Assembly: GCA_019915015.1 (NCBI GenBank)
Contig: JAHBBC010000022.1
Span: 124,001 to 188,000 of the forward strand
DNA from: Auriscalpium vulgare
Taxonomy: Eukaryota > Basidiomycota > Agaricomycetes > Russulales > Auriscalpiaceae
DNA: 64,000 nt
Direction: 5' to 3'
The notes below the pieces were generated by a model. It saw only the letters and a program-made list of their open reading frames with translations. It was not told the DNA's origin and ran no database searches. Position numbers and translations under genes: made by a program. This document shows positions 31,991-43,500 of this stretch, piece after piece (within the stretch, counting starts at the first letter, position 1; each line of letters opens with the position of its first letter).

Positions 31991-34900
31991 GCAGCCCGGC
32001 GGCCATCTGCGTGCACTGCCACTGCGCGCGCGGGCTCTGTCCATCATACGCCCCCGCCTTCCTCATCCATCCCGAGCTCCTGCAGGCTCAGGCCTGACAT
32101 TCAATATCAATCTCTCAAGTCGCGGTGCTCAGAGAAGTCGTCGTGTTCATCGGATGGTCGATGACGAGTTCGATCGCGAGGGGCATGCTGACAGCCGATA
32201 AGAGCCCAGAATCAGTACTTTCGCGCAGTACCTTTCCTCACCCTCTCATGATCAACTCACCCTCTCATGATCAACATCCTCGCTTTGCTACATGCGCCGG
32301 CTCAGGTCAACCTTATCATACCCGACCATCATGATGGTTGACCAAGTGCATGAGGTGGTGTTGACACAGGCTGGGAGACGGTCTGCGCGCATACCATGCG
32401 CACGATCATTCATGTCCAGGTGCGTTCTCGGACATGCCTCCATACATGGACTGACTTCTCCACGACGCGCTCTCGCCTCGCACTCAGTGTCCATCTCCCA
32501 CCACCGGATCTCACGCGGTTTGTGTCCACTTTTCCCCTTGGGCGTCACCGTGCGCCAATTTCCTCGCCTAAGACATAAGCACGAGCAAGTGGATATATCC
32601 TCGATTCGTGCCGCCAGCTGGCCCAAAGCGCAAGGTCAGAACGCACAAGATTGCGAGAGGAAATGTCTTGCCGCATATTGGGAGGATCAGCGACCGGTCC
32701 ACGGTGGTGCGCTCCTATTTCTTCGACATGGTACTAAATCGTCGGTCCAGTGCTCTTACGGCGATCGGATTTCGGCGCACCTAAAGCTCTCCTGCATGCC
32801 GCGTTGACCGTCGCTTGGATCTGGTCCGTCGATGCTCGCAGCGCAGGCACTAGCATGTGCGCACTGTCTGTACTGTGCGCCCGCCTATGCTCTCACCATC
32901 GCCCCAGCGACGCTCTGCATGCACCCCGTCAAAGACATCAATCACTTCATCTCGCATGTTCAATGCGATCGGATGGAAATATCCAGGGCGCAAGGCGCGC
33001 ATTATCCGAGCGGGGCGCGTCGTGAGTTCCGTCACTTTATTCGGTTTTCAACTGCTTCTGATTCTCTTCCAGCGCTGTCGCCAACCGCAAGCGCTCAAGG
33101 CCAGCGTCGGGGATGCGCGCACGATCGTCAAAGTGCGTCGCGCAAGTGCTGTCCACGTCCCAAAGCTCTCCTCACATAGCCATCAACAATCTTTTCACTC
33201 GACCTTCAAGGGCCCGCAGCTTGTGCTAGCCTCGTTCCTGCGCACAGCCTACTCGCACTGCTTTATAACACACGGCATGATCTACCGCGATTGTCATACC
33301 CCCCGAGGCCCGGGACGAGGGGTTATGCTGCTTTGTTCCCCCTCAGTGACGCCTCATTGGATCGTTGCTCGGTGTTGCTCGGTGCCACGGCGCAGATGAC
33401 GGATTTGGATGATGTATGGTGAGTCTGATTAGCTGGTTCGTGGTTGTAATCGCGTGCTCATGTTTTCGTTTTGCTGTAAACAAGGCAACTTTCTTTGCCA
33501 GAAACGAGCAACGATCTGACTGACTCGAAGCGGATGTAGTGCGCTCGACAACTCGGATGCCCTAGCTAGTCCGACCTACCCCGCCGCCTGCTTTAGAAGA
33601 GGATAATTTTGGAACTGGCGCGATGATGACTTCGGCGCCAGGCGCTTTGAAGCTCCTGGATTCCATATTTCTTGCTCAAATCGTAAACTGGCGCAACATC
33701 ATGTACGTTACACTTACTATCTGCACCAGGCTGACTCGAGCTGACCAGCGAGCAGCGACTGTCTGTCCAGACGATTACCCAGGCACCATCGCGAGGGAAG
33801 CACATATAAGTTCTGAGTGCACCGCGTTTGCTCTCAGGTCATCGAGCTCTCGTTGGGCTGGACAGAGACGCTAACGCAGGCCAGCATGATACGCGGTGTT
33901 TGGGCCCCGCGTCGGAGCTGTGTCGCATTTCTCAGCGCCTTCTCAAGGCTGGCTTTCTTACACAATGAACATGCTGGCAATTGGAGAAGTTCTGTTGAAT
34001 CAGCAAATCACGACGCTCGGACACCGCGTACCCGTATGGTTCACAGGAGGCGTCAATGTTGTGAAACTATAACGTACTTTGAATGGATAATTCTATGCTC
34101 ACTTCGTCAATGCGCGCGCAAAACGTCCCACTCAACCATCGTGATTGTGAGCACCGAAAATGCCATGGGTGGTATTAGAGCATGTCACTATACTTCCTGT
34201 GTGCAAGGCGGCCTGCTCGAGAGCTACCGATCGATGCCCAGCCTACGCGACGCGCCGCGACAGCATTATCGGTCTTCAAGCTTCACCATTCCATCCAATC
34301 TCCCGACAGACTCCCTAGGCGGCGTGGCTCTTGATCTCTGCGTAGCACAGAAGGTGTTCAGCACAGACTTTGGATGACGCAGAAGCCAGGAAGCCGTTCG
34401 GGCGCGCCAGTAGCAAGCAAGTGACCGGTGGACGGAGTCTGCCTGAACATTTGGAGTCTGCGGCGTCGACGCCTAGGATAAAGCGGTGTCTCCAAAGACA
34501 CAGAAGCCGTACTGAAATTTGGAGAGATGCAGGGCAGCTGCTGCCCTGGAGGACGAGGGCACAGACCCGGACACGGGGCGGGCGGCGGGCCTAGACTGTT
34601 CCGAACCGCACTAAAATCGGTCTTCATCTTTGTTGCCAAACCATTCTCTCGGGCGCGCCCTTATTTGCAGGCATAGACAAGAAACCTGTACGAGACTTGC
34701 TTGTATGCAGCGCTGGAAGTTGAGATAAGTAGGGTCCGCACAAAATGGGTATGCGCTCACCTTGACGCGTCCGGTACCCAGCTTCGTTTTCACTGCCACG
34801 CCGCGGCGGGAATTATGTAGTTTGAGGGCGGGTCCATCGACGATGCAATATTCTGGCGGGAAGTACTAGAGACGGCTGCTCAGAGAGTATCGAGAGCGGG

Positions 34901-35060
34901 GACGGCCGGGCCGAAGATCAACGTGTCCATCGGTGGCATACAGCCACGCTTTATCAGCGTCCGGCGCAGGACTACTTTGCCTCGACGTGTCCTGCTCAAA
35001 CCACGTTCCTCTTTATTCTGTGCTAAGTTTAACTTGTATGCCTCGAGTAAGGGACGACTC
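31991..35060. other. 3 kb without a recognised gene
   Basis: Several medium ORFs on both strands (the longest near 32292-32807 and 32857-33399, plus) have no recognisable domain and no consistent splice pattern. Near-perfect 'ctcaccctctcatgatcaa' repeats follow at 32237. The end of the stretch may hold the promoter of the BTB pseudogene. Confidence 0.4.
32237..32274. repeat. Two tandem 19-base units
   Basis: The unit ctcaccctctcatgatcaa occurs twice back to back (32237-32255 and 32256-32274). Probably simple slippage; no function inferred. Confidence 0.8.
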
Positions 35061-35068
35061 GGATTGCC

Positions 35069-36114
35069 ATGCCCATTACTACCGACTACTCGCTCTCATC
35101 GTCTTCATCACTCTTCCAACTCTCCGCACCCACGTCTGCTCTCCCAGCGCCCGCTGCAACAGAGCGCTGCGACGGCAAAGCCCTAGATGCCGCATCGCCC
35201 TTCGACGACGCCCGAGACGACATCGTCCTGCGCTCTTGTGACGAGGTGTACTTCCGCGTATCCAAAGTCATCCTCGCCATCGCGTCGCCCGTTTTTGCCG
35301 ACATGTTCAGCCTCGGCGCATCTCTTGACGTGGACGCGGTCGATGCAATGTGGGGGGGGGCTACCGGTCGTCCCTATGGCCGAGGACGCCGCGACGCTCG
35401 ACCTCCTGCTTGGTGACGCTGGAAGACGTGCGGTGCTTGGCAGACGTCTCGCAGACGTACGTGATCGATGCTTTCGTTGACGCCATCGACGACGCCCTGC
35501 GAGATCGCCTCGTCGATGATCCGGTCGGCGTGTTCGCTGTCGCATCCACCTACAACCATGACGAGATAGCCAGGACGGCTGCACGCGCTGCGCTCAGAGT
35601 GCCGCTCCCGATCGTGGCGGCGGCATCGCCGGCTGCCAAGCTGTCGAGCAGTGCGCTGAATGCGCTCGTTCAATATTACATCGCGTGTGGAGTCGCAGCC
35701 TCAGCCGTCGCCTCGAGGCGGGATTTATTCCTCGATGCGAGCGGCTTGACCAAGCAATTTTCTTCGCCATGCCGTTCCTGCTCCATCTTTGATTATAGCA
35801 TGCCGCCCGAGCACGGACACTGGTACGCGCGCCGGGGTATTTGTGCCATTGTGGAGGTATCTCGACAACGCCGGCCGTCTGCTCCTCCTTCGCCCGCACG
35901 AGGAGGCGATCAGTTCACAGTGCGCAGTGGAGATCTGCGCTTCGTGCAGCAACGTAGGTCTTCAGCGGATGGAGAACACGCAGCAGTTCGTGGAGAGGTT
36001 CATTGGGAAAGTGAATGATGCGATCGATCAGGTGCGTCAGCTTCACCCAGGCCGAGATGTCCGATTACTGACACAGCACACGCGCTGCAGGCGCGCATGC
36101 CTACATTCACATGA
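35069..36114 (+). pseudogene. BTB/POZ-domain gene with three frame breaks
   Basis: Aligns over its length with the intact BTB genes at 49127 and 51470. The BTB core reads [20 protein letters not shown], then [12 protein letters not shown]. Damage seen: the frame shifts at a run of nine G (35352-35360); about a dozen codons (the RWCYPV region) are missing near 35413; and a further shift occurs near 35830-35850, after which LWRYLDNAGRLLLLRPHEEA continues in another frame. The conserved last intron (36032-36090) and a tiny last exon encoding ARMPTFT are still present. The first break could be a homopolymer sequencing error, but the deletion and third break make loss of function likely. Confidence 0.75.
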
Positions 36115-36585
36115 AAAAGACGTCCGCTATACCGCAATAGCCGCATCGACCGCTCTACAGCTGACTCAATCTCAAACATCTGACACTGAAAGTTTATCTC
36201 GGACCGCGAACGCATCCGAAACTGACTCTCAAGACGAACAAAGCAAAGTAGAACATAAGGCACGCACGGTTGGCCTCTGTTCCAGACATCACATTGCCCA
36301 TGCCTTTCAAGATCGTCGATACCGCAATTTTCAGGAAAACAATAAGCCCGATACGTGGTATGCTTTTAACATCACTGCACAGACCAACAAGGAGGCTCAA
36401 AGCAGGCACAGTGAAACTGCTAATTGTTCCACACCGGCTGTCTCAAAGTCAATGTAACGTCACCTTGTTCGTCGGGCCGCGACCAGCAAAGTAGCAGCGT
36501 CCGAGCTCCGCTGCCTTATTGTCTTCTGAGGACCCGCGCAGAGAACCAGAGCCCGACGCCGACGCATCCACCGCAGCCAGCGACG

Positions 36586-36593
36586 TATAAATA
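36586..36593 (+). promoter_or_regulatory. TATA box of the CaaX-precursor gene
   Basis: tataaata lies 101 bases before the ATG at 36687, a usual distance for fungal TATA promoters with a short leader. It is the best TATA match in this interval. Confidence 0.55.
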
Positions 36594-36686
36594 CCTCGCC
36601 ATGCTCAACTATGTCCAGCAGGTTCTTCGCCTTCGTCAGCATATCCACCGCCTCTTCTTCTCACCCGCCCTCACTCTTCACTCGCA

Positions 36687-36806
36687 ATGGACTCCTTCCT
36701 CCAGTATTTCATCCCCGCCGCGCCCGTCGAGGCGGCTCCCAGCGCGACCCCCGTCGAGGCCGAGACCGGCGGTTCCGGTGGCTCCGCCGGCTGCGTCGTT
36801 GCCTGA
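36687..36806 (+). CDS. Mating-pheromone-precursor-like peptide, 39 residues, CaaX end
   Basis: The ORF starts MDSFLQYFIPAAPVEAAP, passes through VEAETGGSGGSAG and ends CVVA-stop. Basidiomycete lipopeptide pheromone precursors are intronless, 35-85 residues long, commonly begin MD(S/T/A)F, are rich in Pro/Ala/Glu early and Gly/Ser before the end, and terminate in a CaaX box such as CVVA or CVIA. That box directs farnesylation, aaX removal and carboxyl methylation before export. All these marks are present, with a TATA box 101 bases upstream. The GluAla pair near residue 24 could be an internal processing site. No STE3-type receptor is visible here, so it may be an orphan or pheromone-like gene rather than part of an active mating locus. 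Unlikely to be chance, but expression is unproven. Confidence 0.75.
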   Translation: MDSFLQYFIPAAPVEAAPSATPVEAETGGSGGSAGCVVA

Positions 36807-37039
36807 GCGCGCGCCGCCCGCCCGCAGTGCCAGGCAGCGCGTCCTGGAGGCTCATAACACTGCCCATCGTGAGTGTCCCGCACGCGCCCACGCTCCGCCT
36901 CCGACTCACGACGAATCGCGCGCAGATCTAGACTCTCGCGCCCATCCATCGCACGACATCACGACTTGACCATGACTACCGCATTGTATCGATTAGAGGG
37001 ATTAGAGGGAATCTGAATGCCGCGCACTGGAGTTATCCG

Positions 37040-37480
37040 CATTTGCAGGCTACGAGTACATTACCGCATTTTTCGCTTTCTTTTGTATTGGTTTTTGAAG
37101 GGGACGTCTGGAGCAATGAGTTATCGGTGGCTTTGATTGTCTCGTCGTGCGCGCGGTGCTCGGGATCGACGCTGCGGACAACGCGAGTAAGAGGAAATGA
37201 AAGCGAAAAGGACGCTCATGGTGGAACTCCGCGTCGGGTACCTCGTCGCCGTGCTGGTAGACGAGGGCACGCTTCCCGGGCTGCGGGAGGTATCGGTGAC
37301 CCGATCCTCGTCGAGTGAGGCTCTACAGGCGTTCGAGGGGCTGCGACGAGTGCGTAAGGGGTTGTGATGTGGGTGGATCGTGTAGCTTATCCGGTACGAT
37401 TTCTGCAATATTGCGCTGGTGTTGATGGCGTATGCACTCACGAAGCGCGCGCGATATGTCGATTGGATATGATGAGTTAC
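37040..37480 (+). other. Exon-like fragment, end similar to the ORF at 52929-53504
   Basis: Near 37385-37475 a plus-strand frame reads CNIALVLMAYALTKRARYVD followed by WI-stop. The minus-strand ORF at 52929 ends PLVLMADGLIQRERYVDWIS. The two are also alike as DNA ('ggtgttgatggc' to 'gattggatat(c/g)atga'). Upstream of the shared piece the sequences differ. They may be ends of one small membrane-protein family; I do not recognise it. Confidence 0.35.
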
Positions 37481-37778
37481 GATGCGATTATACCTCGGGG
37501 AACCTGTCGTTATATAGGGCTTTTTCGATGATGATGCTGTCAATGCCGCTCATGTAGTATTGGGCTCGATGAACATGGTGGCCACGGCAAGAGATGACTC
37601 GGCCCCTATTTGCACACCCTATTCACCTTTCCTCGGGTGAGCCGCGTCGCTCCGGCTCGCATTTGTTCCCTCAAACTCCACCGTGTCAACAGTCATGTCA
37701 TATCATTGTCCTAGCATGTCCTAGCATGTACAATATAATTTCATTAGCCCAACAATAAAGATTATATCACACACACAG

Positions 37779-39438
37779 CTAGACCTCCAGTGTCGACCCA
37801 AGCGACACCGACTGCGGCGAAAATTCCAGCGGCCCTTCTCTGTTCCTGCCAAAGATACTCGTCGACGGCCCTTTATCACCGGCCGCTTCAAAAGTCTCCA
37901 ACCCCAGCGTGGTGGACCCACTTCCTGAAATCATGAGCTCGCGCATGTGTAGGAACATCCGCGACCCGAGGAGGGATGGGAGCGCGCACGACCACCTGGC
38001 ATACAGACCGCATCAATTTAAGCGCCTCGCAGGATACAAATAAGCGCACGGCATGATGATGTTGATGAACTCGTTGAAGTGCGCCCAGATGATCGTGTTC
38101 ACCAGCAGCACGGAATACGTCCTGCGCCGGGCACATCAGTCACCCAGTCTGCGGAGCGCGAGCCCAGATAAATACGCACCCTATAAAGTAAACAACACTG
38201 GGCTTGAATCAGTATCGCCCCTAGAATTCAATCCAGGGCGAACTGCGCACCTGTCGCGCGCCATGGAGCGCATCATGGGCGGCGTGTCGGGCCCGTCCTT
38301 GGATTTGCGGCGCCGGAGCCCCATCCGCTCCGCCAGCTCGCTTCCCCACGCTTTCCAGATGACAAGCGCGCAGAGCACAGGCTCGACCACGAGCGCGGGG
38401 ACCCAGAACATGGCGGAGATACTGATGATGCCGAAATAGTGGCACCCCGTCGGCGTCGACACCGTTGTGAGGCCTACAAAGCGCGTGAGATGAGACGCTC
38501 AGTCGGAATGGATCGGACGTACGGGATATGTGCGCCATTGTCGTGCCAACGAGGGCCACCATGGCAATGAACTCGGCGATACAGGCAAACAGGAGGGCGT
38601 AGCGCAGGCGCTTATTCAGTGAGTAGAGCGCGTATACCCGCATCTGCAGAATGACTCGTCGCGATATCAGCGTCAAATTGAACTCAAACCACAAGTGGAG
38701 CTCACGCTGGACGCCGATTGTCACGAGGAGCGTGACAATGTCATCCGCGCTGAGGTATACGATGCACCTGTTGAAAGAGTCCGTGAGAGGGGATATTGTA
38801 GATAGCGCGTATGATCCGGAACTAACACCTGCATCATGACATGCAGAATGAGTGTGAGGAACGAGGAACGAGGCATGGAGCACGGACCGTGGAGGATACG
38901 ATACCACCCTTCGCCATAGGGACTGTCAAGCCACGAAATATGATCAACTCGTACAGTTCGAAACGTACGATACATTGTACGCACTTGTATCCAGCATAAG
39001 CCAAATGATCGGGAAGAACCTATTCTGTACACCAAAACCTATAAGTACGCGCACGCTAAGCTGGAAAGAAGAGAAAACTCACAAATACGTAGATACAAAA
39101 GCTCCAGCTGCTCTTTCTCTGTTTCCACACGAATGCGACCTGAGGAACCCGACTGGTGAGCTCTCGCAGATAGGAATTGAGGGGTTCGGAGTAAGTACCT
39201 CCGCATCGATAGTGATAACTGCTCGAGAAAAGTATGGTACTGTCATGGTGGTGGCTAGCCTGACATATCGAGGAACAGCGCACAGTGATCATAGGCTAGC
39301 AGTCCAAGAGCGCCTGCGCGGGATTGCTTGCCAATATCCACTGAGCGTGGTCAGAAAACGACAATGCTGAAGAAGACCAGGCTTACATGCTTGAATGAAT
39401 TTGATGGGCAGAGGCACGCCGGGATTTTCTAGGGGCAT
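37779..39438 (-). CDS. DUF6533-family multi-pass membrane protein
   Basis: The start at 39438 gives MPLENPGVPLPIKFIQA. Next come an exon with LGLLAYDHCALFLD and one with QVAFVWKQRKSSWSFCIYVF, then NRFFPIIWLMLDTSAY. This is the DUF6533 order: helix, short acidic loop, (E/Q)V-x-xxW-x-R, helix, NRY/NRF. Further exons carry LQMRVYALYSLNKRLRYALL with FACIAEFIAMVALVGTTMAH, then FWVPALVVEPVLCALVIWKA and VLLVNTIIWAHFNEFINIIM, followed by SRMFLHMRELM and a tail ending LGSTLEV. About seven membrane segments are expected. The family is abundant in agaricomycetes and has no established function. Exon edges are approximate. I saw no clear break, though the first two exon joins are the least certain. Confidence 0.7.
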
Positions 39439-39439
39439 G

Positions 39440-40985
39440 CTGATACTGCGAGTAAGACGAGGGACAGAAGGGAGCGGAAGTAACCTGGAAACGCGTTGCC
39501 AAAGGCCTCATATAACGTCCGCGAGATGATGCAGACGCAGAACGGCATAGGTCATGATCTCATTGCGAGCTCTACAGCGAGATGTCAGCATGTTTCTCGT
39601 GCTACGAACAAGAAAAGAAGCTCGGATGATTCTTGTGCAGATCATGGGAACAAACCCGAGTCGTTGATGATGGCATCCAGGCGATTCGATGTCACCGAGC
39701 TGCATTTACCCGCGCAGGCGCCTGATAGAAAGTTTGGTCGCCTGCGTCTAGAGCAACTTCATCCAATCGAGTCCGATGTCCCGTCATACGAAGCACAGCA
39801 GCTCCACAATCGTTATTACCGTGGAAGACAGTGCGCAGCCGCATAAGATGCTGGTGCTGCATGATCAGTTCTAAGTTGATTGGTGAGGTGTAAGAATGTG
39901 AAGTCTTTGGGAATGGCGGAGGCCGCGCGCAGCGTCGCCATGGCGGGCGCCTGCATATAGCGAGCAGCGTAAACCCCTAATCCAATCGTTCCTGTCGGTT
40001 GGGCTGCGCACATGGAAGCCTGTGAGAGCCACGATTCAAGCGCAGTGCTCGACGCAACGGTGGATCAAATCCGGCGTTTATTTTGACATACAGACGACAG
40101 GGTCTATCGAAACTCAACCTGCCTTAGAGAGTGAGCATAAAGATCAGATGCACCAGAGAAGACGAGCACGTACACTCATAAGGTCCAATCAACGTGTCGC
40201 GCGCGCTGTCAGTTCGCGTCAGCCCTCGACCCAAGGGAATCTCGAGCGACGCACTGGATAGACAATTCATGAACTGGACCCGCGTTCACGCCTTCCAGTG
40301 CTTGCAGGAAATGTCAAACTGCGCGTGGCGTAGATTGGGCAATTGGCCTTCTAGAGCGATAACGACGTGCCCCACGCGCAACTCCAGGTCGCTCAGGCAC
40401 GAAGATGACGGAAGAGCAAGCACGGCGCTACAGCCTACAGGGGCCGAGTTCTCGCCCACTGCCGCACGCGGAGAGTGGGACTGCAAGATAATGTAAACAA
40501 ACATGATGATCTGTTCGTGGATGTCAGATTGAAGAGACAGGGGCATCATGGCGTCTCCCTGCGGGGCCGTGTATCTTGAGATATGTTGCGCTGGCATGCC
40601 CTTCAGAAGTCGGAGAGATAAGTACATCATATGCGTCGGTAACTTCACGCAACGATCGGTTCACCGTCTATCTTCTTCCTCCCGTCCCGGATACAGAGGC
40701 TGACCTGTCTACGCCAGAGCAGTTGACCTTTCGCCAGTGTCCCTTGCTGTAGCGCGGGCCGTGCTCCCATGAGGATTAGCCGCAGACGCAAGACGAGGAG
40801 CGAATCTTCAATGCCATGCGTGAGGAAGTGGATGAGTAGAGGCCGGGTCTTGAGGAATACCGGTGCTATGTAACTAGTCTTTTCAAGGCGTTAGGAAAGC
40901 AAGAGCAAGCGGGAAGATGAGACTCACCGGCCTGCTTGAGACTCACCCTAGACGAGCGGGCGCTACAGCGTCCGAAGACAACCTA
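39440..40985. other. Unassigned stretch with minus-strand exon-like ORFs
   Basis: Minus-strand frames at 40286-40648 (contains SDIHEQIIMFVYIILQ and VGCSAVLALPSSSCLSDLEL), 39816-40013 and about 39430-39550 (IISRTLYEAFGNAFPGYF) look less random than their surroundings. I could not assemble them or assign a family. It may be a second, decayed membrane-protein gene upstream of the DUF6533 gene. Confidence 0.3.
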
Positions 40986-40990
40986 GCAAC

Positions 40991-41158
40991 ATGGCGACTG
41001 GCGGCACATCAAAGACTGACGACGCGCCGGAGGGTTGCCCGAAGCGGTTGCTGCACCTCTCCGCGTTCATCATCTGCGCGCTCGCTGCGTTCATGCAGGG
41101 GCTCCCCGCGCCCGTTGGTCCACAGGACGCCTTCAACCCTCCGAAGGGAGGTAAGTAA
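40991..41158 (+). CDS. Small protein with signal-anchor, 55 residues (or first exon)
   Basis: Starts MATGGTSKTDDAPEGCPKR, then a hydrophobic stretch LLHLSAFIICALAAFMQGLP and APVGPQDAFNPPKG, with a stop at 41156-41158. The hydrophobic core followed by A-x-x-LPAP recalls the small secreted proteins at 41691 and 42659 (ALPEP, ALPVP). A consensus donor, g/gtaagt, sits at 41150-41151, so the ORF may instead be exon 1 of a spliced gene; no convincing second exon was found. Function unknown. Confidence 0.4.
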   Translation: MATGGTSKTDDAPEGCPKRLLHLSAFIICALAAFMQGLPAPVGPQDAFNPPKGGK

Positions 41159-41690
41159 TCTTGCGGAGGGGTCGTAGAGTATGGGAGGCGTGCGGTGGGC
41201 TGATAGAGATGAGGCTGTCGTGAAACCACCACTATAACGGCCGCTCGACGTCCTGGGACAGACGTCGGCCCGTATAGAGGGATTACTTCCATCAAGGGGT
41301 GGGTGTGCCCTCGTTGTAGCCGACGTGGACACGACCAGCGACACCGAGGGTACGGCGTTTCCTTAGTGGTGTCCTCGGGCTGCCAAACCTGCCAAGGAGC
41401 GTCGATCAGCTGTTAGTCCATGAATAGGAAGACACCGACATACTTGCTGATAAGTTAGAACGTGACCGACAAACGATGACTGCACGCCCTTATCACCGAA
41501 AGAGCTCTCCTCTTCGGCCGCGTTGTAGACACGCGCCTGACGTCAAATGCCAGCTTTGCCGCGACTGACCCCAGATCCAGGAAGCCTGAGCGAAGCATGA
41601 TCAGCAACCCACACCACGCAGCATATGAATCGCGCACGCACCGCCAGTCTCGACAGCGAACAAGAGCACTCACGCCTTCGCCATTTAGCC

Positions 41691-42173
41691 ATGCATTTCC
41701 GTCTCTTGAACGTCCTCGCGACCCTAGTGGCCTTCGTTGCTTGCGCGCACGCGCTCCCCGAGCCTGCTGCCGGATCGGCTCATGCTGTATGGTCGCCGAA
41801 CGCCAATGCTAACGGAGTTACCAGATGCGGGGCATGCAGAGGAGTTGGCGGCCGCGGATGCGTAGCGCCTTGGCTAAAGCCAGCGTATTTCCGAGTGGAA
41901 GTCGGCGTCGTCGGGACCGGCGGGAGGCGTGGCTGGAGGATTAAAGTGATGACGAGCCGAGCGCGCCGGTGCGCCGATTGCTCTGTGTGGTTTGTCGATG
42001 TACGGATGGTGGCGAGTGTTCGGCTACAGCGTCGTTTCGAGTATGGTGAGCATGGATTTGGTGGGACTGGCCGCATACGCCTGGGATGCGCGACCCTCTT
42101 CGGACCTTGCGCCGGTGTCTTCGTGGAACCGGAATCTCCGACAACACGCTTTAAGAGCGAGCGACATGCGTGA
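41691..42173 (+). CDS. Small secreted protein, family member 1 (probably frameshifted)
   Basis: From the ATG at 41691 the protein starts MHFRLLNVLATLVAFVACAH then ALPEPAAG, a clear signal peptide matching the one of the gene at 42659 (shared pattern M-x-F, LATL, ALP-x-P). It keeps a CVAPWLK piece equivalent to HSPWLK of that gene. Between them the frame that gives PEEL in the relative is read out of phase here, so an indel probably occurred, and the remaining ~75 residues (to 42173) look like read-through. Presumably exported if made. An in-frame ATG further upstream (41625) would bury the signal peptide and is less likely. Confidence 0.45.
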   Translation: MHFRLLNVLATLVAFVACAHALPEPAAGSAHAVWSPNANANGVTRCGACRGVGGRGCVAPWLKPAYFRVEVGVVGTGGRRGWRIKVMTSRARRCADCSVWFVDVRMVASVRLQRRFEYGEHGFGGTGRIRLGCATLFGPCAGVFVEPESPTTRFKSERHA

Positions 42174-42597
42174 GCCGCGGAATCGACGCTACGTGCGAGT
42201 GAGCTGTCTTGAAGAGCGGCGTTGCAGGCTGCAAACAGACCGTGGGCTTGCCGCTTTGTGATGGGACCACCGTGGGACTGACTGATGATGGATGGTCGAC
42301 GGCGATCGACGTTCTCGATGGTGGAAGGCGTGGCCGTACTGAATTAGCCACAAGCTCGAAGACGTGCACCTTGAACACGCGGGCAATCCTAGCAGCTTCG
42401 AGGAGTCAGCGCTGCGCAATGGCGAGAGGACGGCCCATGCTCACATGCCACTCTACGTGCGAGGGTACCCCCAATTAGCGCTCGAGCGGGCAACTTTGAC
42501 GGGCGCGGGCGCGCGCATGCTGTGTACACCGGCGCAGGATGCCCAAGTCTGTGTCAGACATGGACGACGATCAGAAGTCGCTCTGGGGGGCAAGAGG

Positions 42598-42605
42598 TAT
42601 AAAAA
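42598..42605 (+). promoter_or_regulatory. TATA box of small secreted gene 2
   Basis: tataaaaa lies 61 bases before the ATG at 42659. The paralogue has tataaaca, 61 bases before its ATG at 47577, so both box and spacing are kept. Confidence 0.7.
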
Positions 42606-42658
42606 GACGTGCTCACCGCTGTTCAATCGCCAGCCAGTCTCTGCCAACACGATCCACC

Positions 42659-42880
42659 ATGAGATTCCTCTCTTTCACCGCACTCGCTACCCTCGCCGTC
42701 CTAGCGTCCTTCGCCAATGCCCTGCCAGTGCCCGTCGATGAGCGCACGATCGGTCCGTCGCATGTCTTCTTTCCTCCACCGCATATATACGGCGCTGACG
42801 TGTCGACGCCAGAGGAGTTGAACGTGCGCCATAGCCCTTGGCTGAAGCGTTCGCCGTGTACCAAGGAGGAGAACAATTGA
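42659..42880 (+). CDS. Small secreted protein, 73 residues, intact family member 2
   Basis: Starts MRFLSFTALATLAVLASFAN then ALPVPVDERTIGP. A signal peptide with likely cleavage after ANA is followed by a short Pro-rich middle (FFPPPHIYGAD) and an acidic-to-basic C-terminus, EELNVRHSPWLKRSPC then TKEENN. A dibasic LysArg before SPCTKEENN could be cut by a Kex2-type protease, so the gene may encode a peptide precursor. A single Cys rules out an internal disulfide. No intron; strong TATA upstream. The paralogue at 47577 is broken and the one at 41691 is altered, so this is the only undamaged copy here. Function unknown; candidate effector or signalling peptide. Confidence 0.65.
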   Translation: MRFLSFTALATLAVLASFANALPVPVDERTIGPSHVFFPPPHIYGADVSTPEELNVRHSPWLKRSPCTKEENN

Positions 42881-43500
42881 TCGTCGCGCGGCGGTGACGA
42901 GTTCTGTCGACTTGACGGATGTGCCGCGCAGTTATCGCCGGGATTTGAGTGCGGGCGTATGGCGGGGAAAGTTCCTGGATGTCGTTGGCGAGGTAGGAGA
43001 ACCGGTTCCTTTGATGACGATTGCGAGGTAGTAGAACCGGACCAGAGAGAAGCAAGGAGGGTCATGAGATTTATCGCGTTTCCTGGAACGTTTCGTCAAC
43101 GAGAGAAAGACAGAGAAGCGACGTAGCACTCACCTAGGCACGTTATCGGCCGAACAGATTTGTCTGTGTCGGTAGCCTTGCGCCCTGCTGTTCTGTGTCG
43201 GAGTCCATGGCGGTTGCAGTGACTAGTGCTCGCAGCCTCAGCCCTGTAAACCCAACCCCCCAGGACTTGAAATGACCGAGGCGACTAGGTGATTGGACGG
43301 CGAAGATCTAGACAGAGAGCACAGCGCGACGGCAGCTGCCAGTGGATGGATGCTGCAGAGGAAGATCTCCGGAGAGTGTATAGAGTCTAACCGACGAGTC
43401 AGAGTCAAGTGAACGGTTGTGACTCGCTCGGAGGAGAGACGTCGCCGCCGCCGCGATGCCGGCCGGGCCGGTTTCCGGCTTGGTGCACACGTCCGTCGCC

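Larger units (their letters stand above)
42390..43500. repeat. Duplicated block R3, copy 1 (contains small secreted gene 2)
   Basis: Matches 47300-48390 in the same orientation: upstream DNA, TATA box, gene, downstream DNA, and then the start of an R2-like repeat (about 43330-43500). Identity is about 80-85 percent by eye with small indels. Confidence 0.7.

Noticed and set aside
37779..39438. DUF6533 membrane protein as the receptor for the nearby CaaX pheromone-like peptide
   Set aside because: Although multi-pass, it shows DUF6533 signatures and no similarity to STE3-type pheromone receptors; proximity alone is not evidence.
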